DNA of 19,754 nucleotides. It comes from Hellea sp042093735 (GTDB lineage: Bacteria > Pseudomonadota > Alphaproteobacteria > Caulobacterales > Maricaulaceae). A model generated the notes under the pieces. The model was not told the origin of the DNA. It ran no database searches and worked only from the letters and a program-made list of their open reading frames with translations. A program made the position numbers and the translations under genes. The DNA lies in the NCBI GenBank assembly GCA_042093735.1, contig JBELEM010000032.1, forward strand, positions 1 through 19,754, read 5' to 3'. The first letter of the stretch is position 1, and the number at the start of each line of letters is the position of its first letter. Shown here one piece after another: positions 8,438-15,192 of this stretch.

Positions 8438-9319
8438 ATGAGTAAAATTTCGAGAAAAGGAATTATAATTGCAGGAGGTACAGGCACACGTTTGCATCCC
8501 TCCACCATAGCTACCTCAAAGCAATTGATGCCTATTTACGATAAGCCGATGATTTATTATCCTTTATCCGTGCTTATGGAAGCGGGTATTAGAGAAGTAA
8601 TGATTATTACGACGCCTCACGAACAGATAAATTTTAAAAGATTGTTAGGTGATGGCTCTAAATGGGGTGTAAATTTCACTTATGGAATTCAAAATGCCCC
8701 GCGTGGAATTGCGGAGGCTTTGATTATAGCTGAAGATTTTTTAAATGGTGAGCATTGCGTTTTAATTTTGGGTGATAATCTTTTTTATGGAGACCCTTTT
8801 TCTAGTGGCCTAGAGGAAGTTATGTCAACTGGAGAGGGCGCCACTATATTTGGGTATCGCGTTAATGATCCCAGTCGATATGGGGTGGTGGATTTTGATA
8901 AATCAGGACGAGTTTTATCAATAGAAGAAAAGCCTGTTGCACCTAAGTCTAGTTATGCGATCACTGGATTGTACTTTTATGATGGCAATGCCTCAAAATA
9001 TGCACATACTATTAAACCGTCCGGTCGTCACGAGTTAGAGATTACTTCTTTAAACCAAATATATCTTTCCAATGGATTGTTGAGAGCAAAAATTCTGCGA
9101 GGCGGGGTTACTTGGCTTGATACGGGGACTCATAAGTCACTTTTTGAGGCTGCTCAGTTTGTTAGTGTATTACAATCCCGTCAAGGCATAAGGATATGTT
9201 GTCCAGAGGTAATAGCTTATAAAAATAACTGGATTACAAAAAGTGATGTTATGGTTTTGGCAAGAGACTTAGAGAAAAGTGGTTATGGAAATTATTTAAT
9301 GAAAGTCTGTAATTCTTAA
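8438..9319 (+). CDS. rmlA: Glucose-1-phosphate thymidylyltransferase
   Basis: RmlA (RfbA) joins glucose-1-phosphate and dTTP into dTDP-glucose, the first step towards dTDP-L-rhamnose and related surface-polysaccharide sugars. The 293-residue protein has normal length and the nucleotidyltransferase signature GGTGTRLHPSTIATSKQLMP, followed by YDKPMIYYPLSVLMEAGI. The substrate-site segments LGDNLFYGD, EEKP and TWLDTGTH are all present. rmlB, rmlC and rmlD are not adjacent, so the rest of the pathway must lie elsewhere. The gene stands alone on its strand, and its stop codon directly abuts the stop of the convergent yggT-family gene. Confidence 0.95.
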   Translation: MSKISRKGIIIAGGTGTRLHPSTIATSKQLMPIYDKPMIYYPLSVLMEAGIREVMIITTPHEQINFKRLLGDGSKWGVNFTYGIQNAPRGIAEALIIAEDFLNGEHCVLILGDNLFYGDPFSSGLEEVMSTGEGATIFGYRVNDPSRYGVVDFDKSGRVLSIEEKPVAPKSSYAITGLYFYDGNASKYAHTIKPSGRHELEITSLNQIYLSNGLLRAKILRGGVTWLDTGTHKSLFEAAQFVSVLQSRQGIRICCPEVIAYKNNWITKSDVMVLARDLEKSGYGNYLMKVCNS

Positions 9320-9622
9320 TTAAGCAAAAATTATATATAATTGTGGTACTAAATAGCCTCGTACCCAGCTCAATCCTAAAATAATAACTAAAAATGCCAT
9401 ATCCAAGCCACCTAAAGGGGGAACTATCTTGCGAATAGGGTCTAGAATTGGGTCGCAAATTTTTCTTATTAGGTTGTAAATTCTTACAGCAGAGTGATTG
9501 CGCATATTAATAACGTTAAACGCAATTAACCATGAAAAAATCATATATGCCACAAAAACCCAGAATAATACTGATAAAAGAGGGCTTAAAAAGTAAATTA
9601 TAAGTGATTGTATAAATGACAT
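9320..9622 (-). CDS. YggT family integral membrane protein
   Basis: This 100-residue protein has a hydrophobic N-terminal half (about residues 7-35), a central amphipathic stretch with the family-like NLIRKICDPILDPIRKIVPPLGGLD, and a second hydrophobic helix ending in WVRGYLVPQL. That is a single YGGT repeat of normal size. The molecular function of the family is not firmly established; links to cell division or envelope organisation have been proposed. GAGA lies about 7 bases upstream of the ATG. It diverges from the EIIA gene and converges on rmlA with no spacer. Confidence 0.88.
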   Translation of the reverse strand: MSFIQSLIIYFLSPLLSVLFWVFVAYMIFSWLIAFNVINMRNHSAVRIYNLIRKICDPILDPIRKIVPPLGGLDMAFLVIILGLSWVRGYLVPQLYIIFA

Positions 9623-9781
9623 ATGTTTCTCTATAATTTAATTTAAAAACCCCTGATACCCTATAAAATCATATCTTGCATTATAAATATATACATAAAA
9701 GATAAAATAAACTCTTCCCAATAACTTAAAATATTGATTAAGTGATTAGAATGAATTGTGTAATTTTAATAGGGTAGTAAT
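9623..9781. promoter_or_regulatory. AT-rich divergent spacer between yggT-family gene and EIIA gene
   Basis: This is one of the largest gene-free stretches (159 bases) and must hold the promoters of two divergent units. A perfect TATAAT on the plus strand at 9632-9637 has a partial -35 (TTGTAT at 9608-9613, inside yggT) 18 bases away. A minus-strand TATAAT lies at 9685-9680 without a good -35. In such AT-rich DNA neither is secure. AGGG at 9771-9774 sits 7 bases before the EIIA ATG and is a believable ribosome binding site. Confidence 0.4.
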
Positions 9782-10186
9782 ATGATAGGTTTGGTCATAG
9801 TTACACATGGGCTTCTTGCTGTAGAGTTAAAACATGCGGCAGAGCATGTTGTAGGGCAACAAGATAATCTTGAAACTGTTTGCATTGGTCCAGACGATGA
9901 TATGGAATTGCGAAGGGAGGATATTCGCTCAGCAGTTAAGAAAGTTGATTCTAAAAATGGTGTTATTTTACTTACGGACATGTTTGGCGGCACACCTTCT
10001 AATTTAGCAATATCAATGCTACGCGAAGGTGAGGTTGAAGTTTTGGCTGGAGTAAACCTTCCTATGCTTATTAAACTTGCAGAGGCCCGCAGAGAATCAT
10101 CGTTGTCTAATGCAGCTCAAAAGGCAAAAGAAGCTGGTCAGCGTTACATCGCTATTGCTTCACAAATATTAGCGGGCAAAACTTGA
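9782..10186 (+). CDS. PTS EIIA component, mannose/fructose family
   Basis: EIIA of the mannose family accepts a phosphoryl group from HPr on a histidine. The 134-residue cytoplasmic protein begins MIGLVIVTHG, placing the expected phosphorylated histidine at position 9, and has the family motif DMFGGTPSNLA. No EIIB, EIIC or EIID gene is nearby. In alphaproteobacteria this combination with HPr is typically a regulatory phosphorelay (usually with HprK and EI) rather than a sugar transporter; hprK is not in the window. It is the first gene of a three-gene unit, has an AGGG site 7 bases upstream, and overlaps the HPr start by 4 nt. Confidence 0.93.
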   Translation: MIGLVIVTHGLLAVELKHAAEHVVGQQDNLETVCIGPDDDMELRREDIRSAVKKVDSKNGVILLTDMFGGTPSNLAISMLREGEVEVLAGVNLPMLIKLAEARRESSLSNAAQKAKEAGQRYIAIASQILAGKT

Positions 10187-10479
10187 ATTTGAGTTTAGAA
10201 AAAACTGCAACAGTCACACTCACGAATAAGAGGGGGCTTCACGCCCGTGCATCCAATAAATTTATGGAGTGCGTGTTGAGGTATAATGCTAAAATTACTG
10301 TTCGTAGTCATAACGCTGTTTGCGCTGAAACAGTTGAAGCTGATTCAGTAATGGAGCTACTGCTACTGGGTGCCGCTTGCGGTGAAAGTATAACAGTTTC
10401 TGCATTCGGCGAAGAAGCAGAAGTTGCTATTAAGGCTTTGGTTGGTCTGGTAAAATCAAAGTTTGGTGAAGCTGAGTGA
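10183..10479 (+). CDS. ptsH: HPr family phosphocarrier protein
   Basis: HPr shuttles phosphate from enzyme I to EIIA. The 98-residue protein carries the active-site motif KRGLHARAS with the phosphohistidine at 20. The regulatory serine segment EADSVMELLLLG has S55, equivalent to the Ser46 modified by HPr kinase in other bacteria, which suggests HprK control. The best start is a TTG in a TTGA overlap with the EIIA stop; a second TTG two codons later is possible. Neither has an evident Shine-Dalgarno site, so translational coupling is likely. It overlaps the following lipoprotein gene by 4 nt (GTGA). Whether it is a regulatory (Npr-like) or general HPr cannot be told from sequence alone. Confidence 0.94.
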   Translation: MNLSLEKTATVTLTNKRGLHARASNKFMECVLRYNAKITVRSHNAVCAETVEADSVMELLLLGAACGESITVSAFGEEAEVAIKALVGLVKSKFGEAE

Positions 10480-10889
10480 AGTTTTTTCAACTTCTACTGT
10501 CTCTTTTTATTTTGATAGGTTGTTCCAACACAAAAGCCTTTAAACCTGTGAGCCAATATCCTCCAGACCCATGGGTTAAAGGATATGCTAACTCTGACGA
10601 TTGCATAGGAGGAGAGACTCTTGCTGTGAGTAAGTTCGTTCTTCCTACTTACCCAAGAAGAGCCTTTAAATCAGGTCGACAAGGATGGGTTTTGGTAAAG
10701 CTCAACGTGGATGAGTATGGCGAGACAAAAGATATTATAATTGAAAGGTCCCTTCCAGGTGGATTATTCGATGTACCTGTAAATAAAGCGATTAATCAGT
10801 GGAAATTCGATCCACCGCAAAATGGGGAAATGAAAAACTGTAGAGTTCTCATAAGATTTAGAGCTGGTGAGGTGTCCCTGGGAAGATAA
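10476..10889 (+). CDS. Lipoprotein with a TonB C-terminal-like domain
   Basis: This 137-residue protein starts with a lipoprotein signal peptide (LLLSLFILIGC; lipobox LIGC with Cys16), so it should be a lipid-anchored periplasmic protein. Residues about 50-125 resemble the TonB C-terminal fold: YPRRAFKSGRQGWVLVKLNVDEYG, then ALINQW-type residues in the form KAINQWKFDPP. Unlike TonB it lacks an N-terminal transmembrane anchor and a proline-rich spacer, so energising outer-membrane receptors is unlikely. Two further cysteines, C43 and C123, could form a disulfide. The GTG start lies in a GTGA overlap with the HPr gene, implying co-expression. I do not know its function. Confidence 0.8.
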   Translation: MKFFQLLLSLFILIGCSNTKAFKPVSQYPPDPWVKGYANSDDCIGGETLAVSKFVLPTYPRRAFKSGRQGWVLVKLNVDEYGETKDIIIERSLPGGLFDVPVNKAINQWKFDPPQNGEMKNCRVLIRFRAGEVSLGR

Positions 10890-10967
10890 TCAATATATCT
10901 AGAAGTAGGTATTTTTTAGTACAAATAAATATATCCTTATTTCTAACTTTGAAGATCACTAGTTTCC

Positions 10968-12356
10968 CTATAATAAAACCCGTGGATTCATTATATTGCT
11001 TGGATCCAATGCATTCTTAACTAATCGAAGCATATTATATTTTATAGGATCAGCTCTTTTGGCCAATTCCTTTTTTTTCATGACACCGATGCCATGCTCT
11101 GCTGAAATAGAGCCGTTAAATTCAGTAACTATGTCAAAAACTAATTCTGATGCATCGTCCCATTTTCCTAAAAAGATATGTTTTTCAACATTTGGCGGCT
11201 GAGATATATTATAGTGAATATTTCCATCTCCAAAATGACCAAAAGCAACAGGCCTGCACCCGGGTATAAGTTTTGTTATTAATTTATCTGTTTTCATTAA
11301 AAAGCTTGGAATATATTCAATAGGTACTGTTATATCAAACTTAATGGAACCCCCTAGGTATTTTTGTCCAGCTGATATATTTTCCCTGATAGTAATAATC
11401 TCATTAGATTGAGTTTCATTTTGTGCAATAACAGCATCACTAATTATTTTTTTTTCATATGCGGCAGATAATAAGTTTTCAGCTAACTTCAAACCTGTGG
11501 CTTTAGACTCAGTGTCCCAATCTATTAAAACATACCAAGGGTATGCTTTTTTAAAGGGGTCTCTGACCATAGAGAAATTTTTAACAACTGCGTTAAAGCT
11601 TATGTGTGACATTACTTCAAACATACTCATCTTACCATCACATCTACTATGCTCCAATAATTCGATCGCCATTTTGGGGCTTTGAACAGCTATTAATGCG
11701 CGCTGAGTGTATTTAGGTATGTTAAAAAGCTTCAAACTTGCAGCAGTAATTATTCCAAGTGTGCCTTCCGCCCCGATGAATAAATTTGATAAATCATAAC
11801 CTGTATTATCTTTCCTTAAGTTTGTTAAACCATTATAAATATCGCCATTGGCTAGAACGGCCTCAACCCCAAATACTAAATCTCTGGTGGTACCGTATTT
11901 TAAAACATGATTTCCGCCGGCGTTAGTGGATAGGTTTCCTCCTATAGTGCATGACCCCTGTGATGAGAGGAATAGTGGAAATCGTTTATCATAATCATTT
12001 GCCGCATTATGAACTTCTTGTAGCGTGGCACCTGCTTCCACAATCATTGAGTTATTTACTTTACTAACCTTTCTGATTTTTTTCATTTTTGTTAACGAAA
12101 TCAATACTTCACCCATTGGAATTTGGCCACCAACTAAGCCAGTGTTTCCTCCTTGTGGTACAATTTTACAATTATTTTGACGACAGGAATTTATGCAATT
12201 ACTTACTTCAGCTGTTGTTCGTGGTGTCAACATAATTGGAGTGTTACCTTTATATATATCGCGCCACTCTTTCAAATGTGGTGCTATTATATCTATGTCC
12301 TGTGTCCAAATTTCTTTTGGTAGATCTAACTTAAGGCCTGTGACTGCTTTATTCAT
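10968..12356 (-). CDS. FAD-linked 2-hydroxyacid dehydrogenase (GlcD / D2HGDH-like)
   Basis: This 462-residue flavoenzyme of the VAO/PCMH-type FAD-linked oxidase family probably oxidises a D-2-hydroxyacid such as D-2-hydroxyglutarate, D-lactate or glycolate. The FAD-binding domain shows PQGGNTGLVGG (67-77), GSCTIGGNLSTNAGGN and GAEGTLGIITA. The C-terminal domain has GHFGDGNIHYNIS, with the histidines that bind metal and substrate in D2HGDH-like enzymes, and ISAEHGIGVMKK. Substrate choice cannot be read from sequence. The ATG at 12356 is favoured over a TTG three codons upstream because it makes an ATGA overlap with the tsaC stop. No iron-sulfur partner (GlcF-like) is adjacent. Confidence 0.92.
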   Translation of the reverse strand: MNKAVTGLKLDLPKEIWTQDIDIIAPHLKEWRDIYKGNTPIMLTPRTTAEVSNCINSCRQNNCKIVPQGGNTGLVGGQIPMGEVLISLTKMKKIRKVSKVNNSMIVEAGATLQEVHNAANDYDKRFPLFLSSQGSCTIGGNLSTNAGGNHVLKYGTTRDLVFGVEAVLANGDIYNGLTNLRKDNTGYDLSNLFIGAEGTLGIITAASLKLFNIPKYTQRALIAVQSPKMAIELLEHSRCDGKMSMFEVMSHISFNAVVKNFSMVRDPFKKAYPWYVLIDWDTESKATGLKLAENLLSAAYEKKIISDAVIAQNETQSNEIITIRENISAGQKYLGGSIKFDITVPIEYIPSFLMKTDKLITKLIPGCRPVAFGHFGDGNIHYNISQPPNVEKHIFLGKWDDASELVFDIVTEFNGSISAEHGIGVMKKKELAKRADPIKYNMLRLVKNALDPSNIMNPRVLL

Positions 12357-12934
12357 TGAATCCAATCCAATTCGATATTTTCCAATTCCTTCAAAGATAC
12401 TTTTCCCTCGCGGATTACTTTTATACCATTTTTTTCAGCAAGAATTATTGTAGAAGGGACATTTCCATGGGACTGCCCCTCATCTAGAACCCCATCAACA
12501 AGTGCATTAATAGTAGTATTAGCATCTTTAGGGTTTGCTTCACCGGAACGGTTTGCACTTGTCAGAACTAAAGGTTTATTAATAAGAAACTGTCTCCAAG
12601 AAACATCTGGGCATCTAAAAGCAATAGTATTGTTTAGGTAACATCGCTCATCAAATGTATTATTTTTTGTGGCAACTATAATGGTAACAGGTCCTGGCCA
12701 ATATATTTCAGCAAGTTTTATTGCATATTTATTGAAAACCCCGTATTTTTTAGCTTGCCCAAGATCTTTTACACAAACTGCTAAAGATTTATTAAAGTCC
12801 CTGCCTTTGATTGCGTATATACGATCGATTGCTTTTTTATCATCAGCAAGGCTTGCAATTCCGTAAACGGTTTCCGTGGGAAGAATGCAAACGCCACCGG
12901 ACTTATCTAGAATATTTTTATATTCATTATACAT
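12353..12934 (-). CDS. tsaC: Threonylcarbamoyl-AMP synthase (TsaC / YrdC type)
   Basis: TsaC makes threonylcarbamoyl-adenylate from threonine, bicarbonate and ATP, the first step of the t6A37 modification of ANN-decoding tRNAs. The 193-residue protein is a single YrdC domain with LPTETVYGIASLA (18-30), IYAIKGRDFNKSLAV, FRCPDVSW, LTSANRSGEANP and PSTIILAEKNGIKVIREG. It lacks the extra C-terminal Sua5 domain of the long (over 300 residue) form. The ATG at 12934 is preferred: the frame stays open to a GTG at 12973 that has no ribosome binding site and would add a hydrophobic-looking extension. It overlaps the flavoenzyme gene by 4 nt. Confidence 0.93.
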   Translation of the reverse strand: MYNEYKNILDKSGGVCILPTETVYGIASLADDKKAIDRIYAIKGRDFNKSLAVCVKDLGQAKKYGVFNKYAIKLAEIYWPGPVTIIVATKNNTFDERCYLNNTIAFRCPDVSWRQFLINKPLVLTSANRSGEANPKDANTTINALVDGVLDEGQSHGNVPSTIILAEKNGIKVIREGKVSLKELENIELDWIQ

Positions 12935-13100
12935 AACCTGGAGTATAGTACTGTAATTGAAAGAAAGAAACACTTGTTAAAAAAATCAAAGCTCTAAATT
13001 AAATTTATATTAATCGCTCAGAAATATTTACTTAACCAAAGGCCTGAAATAAATTACAGGGAAAAAAAGTAACTTTTGAACCCATTTATAGGGAAATTCC
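12935..13100. promoter_or_regulatory. Divergent spacer between tsaC and lepB
   Basis: This AT-rich 166-base region lies between the divergent tsaC and lepB starts, so it should carry both promoters. I could not pick a convincing -35/-10 pair on either strand. AGGGA at 13090-13094, 6 bases before the lepB ATG, is a good Shine-Dalgarno site. I see no RNA gene or short coding region in it. Confidence 0.4.
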
Positions 13101-13871
13101 ATGAAAAAATCTGGAGTAGAATCTGATAAAAAATTTAAATCTCATACAACCTTTAAGTGGCTTTTGCGAGAGATTAAATTTTTTATAGGCATGACATGCC
13201 TAATGTTAGTTTTTTTAACTACAGTTTGGGGTCACTATAAAATACCCTCTGAGTCTATGCAGCCTACACTTGAAGTTGGTGACCATCTTTATGTATCTAA
13301 ATTTGCTTATGGTTATTCGAGACATTCAATGGTATTTAACCTTCATAAGCTACCATTCTTAAAAAAAGGGAAGCTTTTTAGTAAGCTACCAGAGCGCGGA
13401 GATGTAGCGGTATTTCGTAACCCTAAATCTGATATTATAATGATCAAACGTATTATAGGTTTGCCTGGTGATAAAATTTTTTTGAAAGAAGGGCGCCTTT
13501 ATATAAATGAAAAGCTTGTTAAAAGAGAAAATACTGATGAATTTCTTTACAGAGAGCACAAGGGTTCTGTTGTTAATGTGAAGAAGTATGATGAGACATT
13601 ATTAAATTCAGATAAATCTTACTCAATATATGAACGAAGTGATGAGGGGCCACTTGATATAACGAATGAATTTATAGTTCCTGATGGAAAGATTTTTTTC
13701 ATGGGAGATAATAGAGACAATTCATTAGATAGCAGGGCTTACAGGGGGCCCGGTTATGTTCCCCTAGACCACTTAATTGGTAGGGCGGAAGTTATTATGT
13801 TCTCTTTCAAAAGGTGCAAGAAGGAAGAAAATTTAGTTTGCCCCCCCTTTCGTTTGATGAAAAGAATTTAA
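13101..13871 (+). CDS. lepB: Signal peptidase I
   Basis: LepB cleaves signal peptides from secreted proteins at the periplasmic face of the inner membrane. The 256-residue protein has one N-terminal membrane helix (about residues 27-44), as is common in alphaproteobacteria, where E. coli LepB has two. The catalytic serine is S52 in PSESMQPTL and the catalytic lysine K116 in IIMIKRIIGLPGDK. The later conserved boxes are FFMGDNRDNSLDSR and GRAEVIMFS. The start has an AGGGA site 6 bases upstream. Its usual partner rnc is not next to it. Its stop lies 4 bases from the stop of the convergent aminotransferase gene. Confidence 0.96.
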   Translation: MKKSGVESDKKFKSHTTFKWLLREIKFFIGMTCLMLVFLTTVWGHYKIPSESMQPTLEVGDHLYVSKFAYGYSRHSMVFNLHKLPFLKKGKLFSKLPERGDVAVFRNPKSDIIMIKRIIGLPGDKIFLKEGRLYINEKLVKRENTDEFLYREHKGSVVNVKKYDETLLNSDKSYSIYERSDEGPLDITNEFIVPDGKIFFMGDNRDNSLDSRAYRGPGYVPLDHLIGRAEVIMFSFKRCKKEENLVCPPFRLMKRI

Positions 13872-13875
13872 AATT

Positions 13876-15069
13876 TTAAATAACTTTTAGAACTGCTTCT
13901 GCTACACGGCTTATATTTTTAGTATTTGCTCCTGCTATGTTAATTCTTCCAGAATTCATTAGATAAACAGCATGGTCAGTTCGCAGGCTTTCTGCTTGTT
14001 GGGCATTTAAGGGTAGCATAGAGAACATCCCATTTTGATTAACAATAGCATCAGAAATATTGACAGCACCGAGTGAATTAAAGGCTTCAGACAATTTAAG
14101 TCTCAAGCTCTTAATTCTATTGCGCATCTCACTTAATTCTATTTCCCACATATTAAATAACTTTTGATCTCTAAAAATTTTATTTACTATCGCAGCGCCA
14201 TGGTCGGGTGGCATTGAAATTAATTTACGTTGGATTGCACCAAATAACCCTTTGATCATCTCTGTTTTTTCCTGGTCCTTACAAATCGCTGCAACAAATC
14301 CAGTTCTTTCTCGGTAGAGGGCAAAATTTTTCGAGCAACTTGCTGCCAGTAGAACTTCTGGGCATATTTGCGTAACTTTCCTGAGTCCATAACTATCTTC
14401 TTTCATACCTTTACCGAGGCCAAAATAAGCAAGATCAATAAATGGGTATAATTCATTTTCATTCAAAAATACTGCCAAACGGTCCCATTGGTTTTCAGTA
14501 AGGTCAGCTCCAGTGGGGTTATGGCAACATCCATGCAGTAGTATTATATCACCTGGTTTAGCTTCTTGAGATAAATGCGAAAGCATTTCTTCAAAATCAA
14601 CTTTTAAAGTTACTCTGTTATAATATGGGTATTGCTTCATTTCTAAACCAACAGAGCTAATCACAGGAATGTGATTGGCCCAAGTAGGTGTTGACGACCA
14701 AACAGTAGCCTCTGGACTAGCAATTTTTAGAAGCTCAGCACCTATTCTTAGTGCACCAGATCCTCCCGCTGTTTGAGCGCTACAAACACGTTTTTCTTCA
14801 AAAATAGGGTTATATTTTCCAAATATATATTGGAGAATATTCTTACAAAAATCCTGATTACCTATGGTACCTATATAAGATTTTGTAGTTTCTTCTTCAT
14901 TACATATTTTTTCAGCTAACTTAACTGAATTTAAGATTGTTGTGTGCCCGTTATCATCTTTATAAACGCCAACTCCTAAATCTATTTTGTATGCACGTGG
15001 ATCAGATTTACATTGTTCCATTATTGCCATTATTGGATCATCTGGACGCGGAGTAACATTTTCAAACAT
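13876..15069 (-). CDS. Aspartate/aromatic amino acid aminotransferase (PLP class I)
   Basis: This 397-residue class I aminotransferase matches the AspC/TyrB group, which transfers amino groups from aspartate or aromatic amino acids to 2-oxoglutarate. The N-terminus MFENVTPRPDDPI and the stretch LGVGVYKDDNG are characteristic. PLP contacts are N184 in LLHGCCHNPTG, D212 in FIDLAYFGLGKG, and the Schiff-base lysine K247 in ASCSKNFALYRER; the C-terminal substrate region reads MNSGRINIAG. The ATG at 15069 is preferred over a codon at 15126 because it gives the standard family start. Specificity between aspartate and aromatic substrates is undecided, so no symbol is given. Confidence 0.94.
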   Translation of the reverse strand: MFENVTPRPDDPIMAIMEQCKSDPRAYKIDLGVGVYKDDNGHTTILNSVKLAEKICNEEETTKSYIGTIGNQDFCKNILQYIFGKYNPIFEEKRVCSAQTAGGSGALRIGAELLKIASPEATVWSSTPTWANHIPVISSVGLEMKQYPYYNRVTLKVDFEEMLSHLSQEAKPGDIILLHGCCHNPTGADLTENQWDRLAVFLNENELYPFIDLAYFGLGKGMKEDSYGLRKVTQICPEVLLAASCSKNFALYRERTGFVAAICKDQEKTEMIKGLFGAIQRKLISMPPDHGAAIVNKIFRDQKLFNMWEIELSEMRNRIKSLRLKLSEAFNSLGAVNISDAIVNQNGMFSMLPLNAQQAESLRTDHAVYLMNSGRINIAGANTKNISRVAEAVLKVI

Positions 15070-15192
15070 AAGAGTATCTATATATAGTTTTATTGTTGAA
15101 CGAATATTTTTAATCTGGAAATTCAAATACTTCGAATTAATAATACTGTTTCATATTTTAGTCCATGTCTTTTTATGTTACTACAGGACCCT
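15070..15192. promoter_or_regulatory. Divergent spacer between aminotransferase and hydrolase genes
   Basis: This AT-rich 123-base region holds the 5' flanks of two divergent genes. AGGA at 15185-15188 lies 4 bases before the ATG at 15193 and decides the hydrolase start over an ATG at 15175. I see no clear promoter pair for either gene. Confidence 0.35.

Noticed and set aside
9608..9637. TTGTAT-18-TATAAT as a promoter for the EIIA-HPr unit
   Set aside because: The -10 is perfect, but the -35 matches only three of six bases, spacing is 18 and the site overlaps yggT; TATAAT is expected by chance in such AT-rich sequence. It is mentioned only in the spacer entry.
10923..10942. AAATAA/TTATTT inverted repeat between the lipoprotein gene and the flavoenzyme gene, as a terminator
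   Set aside because: The stem is 6 bp of A-T pairs only with an 8-base loop and no T tract; too weak in AT-rich DNA.
15108..15142. AATTC...GAATT palindrome in the aminotransferase/hydrolase spacer as an operator
   Set aside because: Only five matching pairs around an 8-9 base centre; not distinguishable from chance.
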